8,059 nucleotides of DNA from CALLPQ01 sp964479275. Its GTDB lineage: Bacteria; Pseudomonadota; Alphaproteobacteria; Caulobacterales; Parvularculaceae. The position numbers and the translations under genes were made by a program. Under the pieces are notes generated by a model. The model searched no databases and had not been told where the DNA came from. It saw nothing but the letters and a program-made list of their open reading frames with translations. Position 1 is the stretch's first letter. The number at the start of each line of letters is the position of its first letter. Shown here piece by piece: positions 5,399-8,059 of the stretch. The stretch is taken from NCBI GenBank assembly GCA_964479275.1, contig CAYZLR010000126.1, forward strand, positions 1-8,059, given 5' to 3'.

Positions 5399-6121
5399 AT
5401 GAAAAAAATTGCTATTTTTGGTGCGTCGGGTGCAATTGGCACTGCGGTGGCAAGCGCATTACAAAGGCGCTATCCCGGAGCCATTCTCACACTATTCTCA
5501 CGTACTGTCCCCCCTCTTGAGGGACCAAAGATCAAAACAGTTTGCCTCGATATATTGGATGAGCAAGCCCTTGCTTGTGCCGCAGAGGATATCACCCAAA
5601 ATGGTGGCACACCATTTGATCTGATCTTTGTTGCAAACGGGGGGCTTCATGAAGGAGCAATCATGCCAGAGCGATCCTTGAGGGATCTCTCAAGAGAAAA
5701 ATTTACGCACCTTTTCGAGATCAACACGATCGGCCCCGCGCTGATTGCTAAACACTTTTTACCACACTTATCATCTGATAATCGCGCTATTTTTGCAGCG
5801 CTCACATCTCGCGTCGGCAGTCTGGAAGATAATAAAACCGGGGGGTGGTACGCATACAGGGCTTCAAAAGTGGCATTAGTCATGGTGTTAAAAAACATTA
5901 GCATTGAGATTGCCCCAAAAAATAAAAATGCCATCATTATCGGTGTTCATCCCGGCACCGTGGACAGCGCGTTATCAAAGCCATTTCAACGCAATCTGCC
6001 AGCAAACCAGTTGGTCTCGCCAGAACAAGCTGCCGAAAATATTATCGCAGTGATTGAACAGGCTAAAATAAGTGATAGTGGAAAAAATTTCGCTTGGGAT
6101 GGTCAAGCTATCGCTTATTAA
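5399..6121 (+). CDS. Short-chain dehydrogenase/reductase (C-factor-like)
   Basis: A 240-residue NAD(P)-dependent oxidoreductase with a Rossmann fold. The N-terminal GASGAIG (8-14) is the cofactor glycine motif; VANGG near Asn80 replaces the usual NAG; Asn109 lies in EINTIGP; S137 in LTSR and Y153-x3-K157 in YAYRASK are the catalytic residues; HPGTVDS follows at 184-190. The GGWYAYRASK context and short length recall the C-factor (CsgA)-like SDR group. The substrate is unknown; the basic Arg35 after the second beta strand (FSRT) favours NADPH, by inference. The start has a modest GGGA about 5 bases upstream. It is divergent from the 98-residue gene and converges on the Lrp regulator with a 55-base gap. 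Confidence 0.9.
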   Translation: MKKIAIFGASGAIGTAVASALQRRYPGAILTLFSRTVPPLEGPKIKTVCLDILDEQALACAAEDITQNGGTPFDLIFVANGGLHEGAIMPERSLRDLSREKFTHLFEINTIGPALIAKHFLPHLSSDNRAIFAALTSRVGSLEDNKTGGWYAYRASKVALVMVLKNISIEIAPKNKNAIIIGVHPGTVDSALSKPFQRNLPANQLVSPEQAAENIIAVIEQAKISDSGKNFAWDGQAIAY

Positions 6122-6176
6122 ACACGCCGTGCTAGAGGACCTTTGCTTCGATCTAAGTAGCAAGATTGTTCTAGGG

Positions 6177-6659
6177 CTATTGCGCTCGTACCATTGGAAA
6201 TCCATTCCAGGGTTTGATGGTTTTCATTACTAAAGAGCTCTGTATACGGCTAACATGGGGTAGCGTTGCGATCGCATTGCGATAACGGCGCTCATAATCT
6301 TGTGTATTGGGCGCGGCAACCTTAATGAGATAATCTGCATTTCCCGTCATCAAATAACATTCCAGAACCTCAGGGCGGGCAAGAGCGGCTTTTTCAAATG
6401 CAGCTAACGTCGCTTCTGATTGTCCATCAAGCGTAATCTCCAGATAGAAAATCATCATGAAGCCAAGCGCCTCATTATTCAGCCGCGCGCTATAGGCTTC
6501 TATGATCCCGTTTTTTTCCAACAAATGTATTCGTCGATGGCATGCGGAAAGAGATAATCCAGCAATCTCGGCAATTTTTGCTAAAGATTGCCTACAATTC
6601 TCCTGCAAGCAATCCAGAATAATTCTATCGATCCCATCAATATTAGGAAAACTTTCCAT
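6177..6659 (-). CDS. Lrp/AsnC-family regulator, probable alanine-responsive control of ald
   Basis: A 160-residue transcription factor. An N-terminal winged helix-turn-helix (about 9-56, with LAKIAEIAGLSLSACHRRIH as the HTH core) is followed by a RAM/AsnC ligand-binding domain (about 66-148, with GNADYLIKV at 106-114 and the closing LPHVSRIQSSLVMKTIK at 133-149). This family forms dimers and octamers and binds amino acids at RAM interfaces. It is transcribed divergently from ald with 127 bases between, the layout of known Lrp-type activators of alanine dehydrogenase (AldR-type in actinobacteria and others), so control of ald and of itself by alanine is likely but inferred. There is no clear Shine-Dalgarno before ATG 6659, so a very short leader or weak initiation is possible. 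Confidence 0.92.
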   Translation of the reverse strand: MESFPNIDGIDRIILDCLQENCRQSLAKIAEIAGLSLSACHRRIHLLEKNGIIEAYSARLNNEALGFMMIFYLEITLDGQSEATLAAFEKAALARPEVLECYLMTGNADYLIKVAAPNTQDYERRYRNAIATLPHVSRIQSSLVMKTIKPWNGFPMVRAQ

Positions 6660-6673
6660 AAGATACTAAATAT

Positions 6674-6688
6674 CAGAAAATTTTTTAA
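6674..6688. promoter_or_regulatory. Candidate Lrp-type binding site in the lrp-ald spacer
   Basis: The 15-mer CAGAAAATTTTTTAA agrees at 13 of 15 positions with the degenerate E. coli Lrp consensus YAGHAWATTWTDCTR. It lies 15 bases upstream of the regulator start. The consensus is loose and the region AT-rich, so chance similarity is possible, and this regulator may prefer another site. Confidence 0.4.
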
Positions 6689-6713
6689 ATTTCACCCTGT
6701 TTATCATGAAATT
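6688..6713. promoter_or_regulatory. Inverted repeat between lrp and ald (operator candidate)
   Basis: AATTTCA (6688-6694) and TGAAATT (6707-6713) are a perfect 7-bp inverted repeat with 12 bases between. Its position, 74 bases before the ald start and directly beside the Lrp-like 15-mer, suits a regulator site controlling both divergent promoters. The centre-to-centre distance of 19 bases is close to two helical turns, as expected for a dimer on one DNA face. Confidence 0.4.
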
Positions 6714-6786
6714 CGGTATTTTTTTTACTCAAGTAGCGACTAGGATGCACACCAGCAAAAACAAAAACAATCACGGAGAGTAAACT

Positions 6787-7902
6787 ATGCTGATCGGCGT
6801 CCCAAAAGAGATTAAGAATCATGAATATCGAGTGGGCCTGACCCCTGAAAGTGTCGCCGAACTCATTCAAGCCGATCAACAAATCATCGTTGAAAGCGGC
6901 GCAGGCATCGGCATCGGGGCATCAGATGAAGCTTACAAAAGTTCAGGCGCTGAAATTGTCGCCCAAGCTTCTGATGTTTTCGCCCGTGCAGACATGATTA
7001 TCAAAGTGAAAGAACCGCAAGCGGTAGAACGCGCTATGTTGCGTCCCGGACAAATTCTCTACACCTATCTACACCTCGCACCGGACCCGGAGCAAACCAA
7101 AGATCTCATTCAATCCGGTGCCGTTTGTATTGCCTATGAAACAGTGACCGATGTAACCGGGGATCTGCCGCTATTAAAACCTATGAGCCAAGTAGCGGGC
7201 CGATTAGCCATACAAGTTGGTGCAACCTCCTTACAAAAAGAAGCAGGAGGACGGGGAATGCTACTTGGCGGTGTGCCTGGCGTTAGCCCTGCAAAGGTTG
7301 TCATTATTGGCGGCGGCGATGTTGGCTTCAATGCTGCTCAAATGGCTGTTGGCCTTCAAGCGGATGTCACCATCCTTGATCGTAATAATAAAGTGATGGA
7401 AGACCTTTCTTACTACTTTGGATCAAAAGCCAAAGTCGTGCGCTCAACCCCGTCTGTTCTGGCAGAGCTAATTAAAACTGCGGATATGGTTGTCGGTGCC
7501 GTATTGATTCCTGGGGCCGCTGCGCCAAAACTCATAACAAGAAAAATGCTACCAACCATGATGGAGGGAAGCGTTCTAGTTGATGTTGCTATTGATCAAG
7601 GCGGGTGTTTTGAAACATCAAAAGCCACAACCCACGCTGATCCAACTTATATCATTGATAATGTCGTTCATTATTGTGTTGCGAATATGCCTGGTGCAGT
7701 GCCGCGCACATCTACTTATGCACTCAACGCCGCTACCCTTGGTCATGCTAAAAACATAGCCCGCCTCGGTTGGAAAAAAGCTCTCAAAGCTGATCAACAT
7801 TTGCTCAATGGTCTGAATGTTTGTGAAGGCAAACTCACCTATGCAGCTGTCGGAGATGCTTTAGGAATTGATGTTGTCGCTCCCGAAACTTGCCTCAATT
7901 AG
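6787..7902 (+). CDS. ald: Alanine dehydrogenase (NAD-dependent)
   Basis: Catalyses reversible oxidative deamination of L-alanine to pyruvate and ammonium with NAD+, in the cytosol. It links amino-acid use to central carbon and nitrogen metabolism. The 371 residues match the usual family length. Substrate and catalytic residues fall at the standard numbers: R15 (EYRVGLTP), K75 (KVKEP), H96 (LHLAP) and D270 (VAIDQGG). The Rossmann motif GGGDVG is at 175-180, and Asp198 at the end of the next strand (TILDRN) indicates preference for NAD over NADP. ATG 6787 has GGAGAG about 6 bases upstream. It is divergent from the Lrp-family regulator, whose sites probably lie in the shared spacer. The gene is intact. 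Confidence 0.97.
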   Translation: MLIGVPKEIKNHEYRVGLTPESVAELIQADQQIIVESGAGIGIGASDEAYKSSGAEIVAQASDVFARADMIIKVKEPQAVERAMLRPGQILYTYLHLAPDPEQTKDLIQSGAVCIAYETVTDVTGDLPLLKPMSQVAGRLAIQVGATSLQKEAGGRGMLLGGVPGVSPAKVVIIGGGDVGFNAAQMAVGLQADVTILDRNNKVMEDLSYYFGSKAKVVRSTPSVLAELIKTADMVVGAVLIPGAAAPKLITRKMLPTMMEGSVLVDVAIDQGGCFETSKATTHADPTYIIDNVVHYCVANMPGAVPRTSTYALNAATLGHAKNIARLGWKKALKADQHLLNGLNVCEGKLTYAAVGDALGIDVVAPETCLN

Positions 7903-7914
7903 AGCAATTTGCAT

Positions 7915-8058
7915 TCAAGCCGACATCAATTGAACTGCAAAAATGCGAAAAAAAGACTTAACAGGCAGCTGAAAAACTTCAGTTTTCATGGTTTGAATAG
8001 CAGGGCTGACGAAACCCCGATAGCGCAGCCAGTTTTTATGTAACCATATTATTCCCCT
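7915..8058 (-). CDS. Possible C-terminal end of a convergent gene (partial, doubtful)
   Basis: A minus-strand frame is open from the right edge for 47 codons to TGA at 7915-7917, 12 bases past the ald stop. The residues include IIWLHKNWLRYRGF and then VFQLPVKSFF. I do not recognise a family. The DNA also carries nested inverted repeats, so it may be a structured non-coding or repeated element rather than a gene. A frame of this length has roughly a one-in-ten chance of being open at random. Confidence 0.2.
   Translation of the reverse strand, partial: RGIIWLHKNWLRYRGFVSPAIQTMKTEVFQLPVKSFFRIFAVQLMSA
7967..7987 (+). terminator. Candidate terminator downstream of ald
   Basis: CTGAA (7969-7973) pairs with TTCAG (7978-7982) around AAAC. 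The stem can extend by a G-T and an A-T pair into the TTTT that follows at 7983-7986. The stem is short and A+T-rich, so termination would be weak. A second hairpin with a T5 tail lies 20 bases further on. Confidence 0.35.
8004..8037 (+). terminator. Second hairpin with T-tract after ald
   Basis: GGCTG (8004-8008) pairs with CAGCC (8026-8030), with an inner CG/CG possible, followed by AG and TTTTT (8033-8037). It resembles an intrinsic terminator with a long 17-base loop. An outer ATGGTT (7988-7993) / AACCAT (8042-8047) repeat encloses it, so it may be part of a larger RNA structure. Confidence 0.35.
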
Positions 8059-8059
8059 C

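Noticed and set aside
5029..5520. Plus-strand frame of 163 codons covering the antisense of the 98-residue gene and the start of the SDR
   Set aside because: It is antisense to a gene with a clear ribosome site and internal protein repeat, and overlaps the Rossmann N-terminus of the SDR in another frame; its product shows no recognisable motif.
6122..6176. Bidirectional terminator between the SDR and the Lrp regulator
   Set aside because: CTAGA/TCTAG and TTGCT/AGCAA can pair, but the stems are short, interrupted and lack T-tracts on either strand.
1..8059. CRISPR array, insertion sequence or second attachment-site copy
   Set aside because: No regularly spaced direct repeats, no transposase, and no repeat of the tRNA 3' end were found by eye; a short imperfect att copy could still be missed.

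Overview
The window looks like a piece of an alphaproteobacterial chromosome of moderate G+C, probably from a marine or aquatic lineage. This placement is an inference from gene content and general sequence character (an Lrp-type regulator divergent from alanine dehydrogenase, a small beta-repeat protein, a large serine recombinase at a tRNA gene). No taxonomic marker in the window settles it.

Two parts can be separated. Positions 1 to about 1920 are the end of an integrated mobile element. It holds the tail of a possible upstream gene, a strong 14-bp hairpin, a 74-residue unrecognised protein, and a large serine recombinase/integrase whose frame runs directly into the 3' end of a tRNA-Ser(GCU) gene on the opposite strand. 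The last ~54 codons of the recombinase frame are antisense tRNA plus flanking chromosome. The element therefore seems to have inserted at the 3' end of this tRNA, and the junction supplies the integrase with its stop codon. The far attachment site is outside the window.

Positions from about 1918 onward are ordinary chromosome. On the minus strand, transcribed leftward, are a 98-residue internally duplicated beta-rich protein, a terminator, galactokinase (galK), and a CNT-family nucleoside transporter just downstream of galK. A short gene-poor stretch (2084-2347) lies between the transporter and the tRNA. It contains a dyad and a possible tiny ORF.

Divergent from the 98-residue protein, on the plus strand, is a short-chain dehydrogenase. 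It converges on an Lrp/AsnC regulator, which is divergent from NAD-dependent alanine dehydrogenase (ald). The 127-bp lrp-ald spacer is AT-rich, holds an Lrp-like 15-mer and an inverted repeat, and fits a local alanine-responsive switch. The last 150 bases hold nested inverted repeats and an open frame that runs off the right edge on the minus strand.

The most notable features are the integrase/tRNA read-through junction, the small ORF paired with the integrase, the galK-CNT linkage without galT/galE, and the duplicated 98-residue protein. I found no convincing defence system, CRISPR array or insertion sequence.
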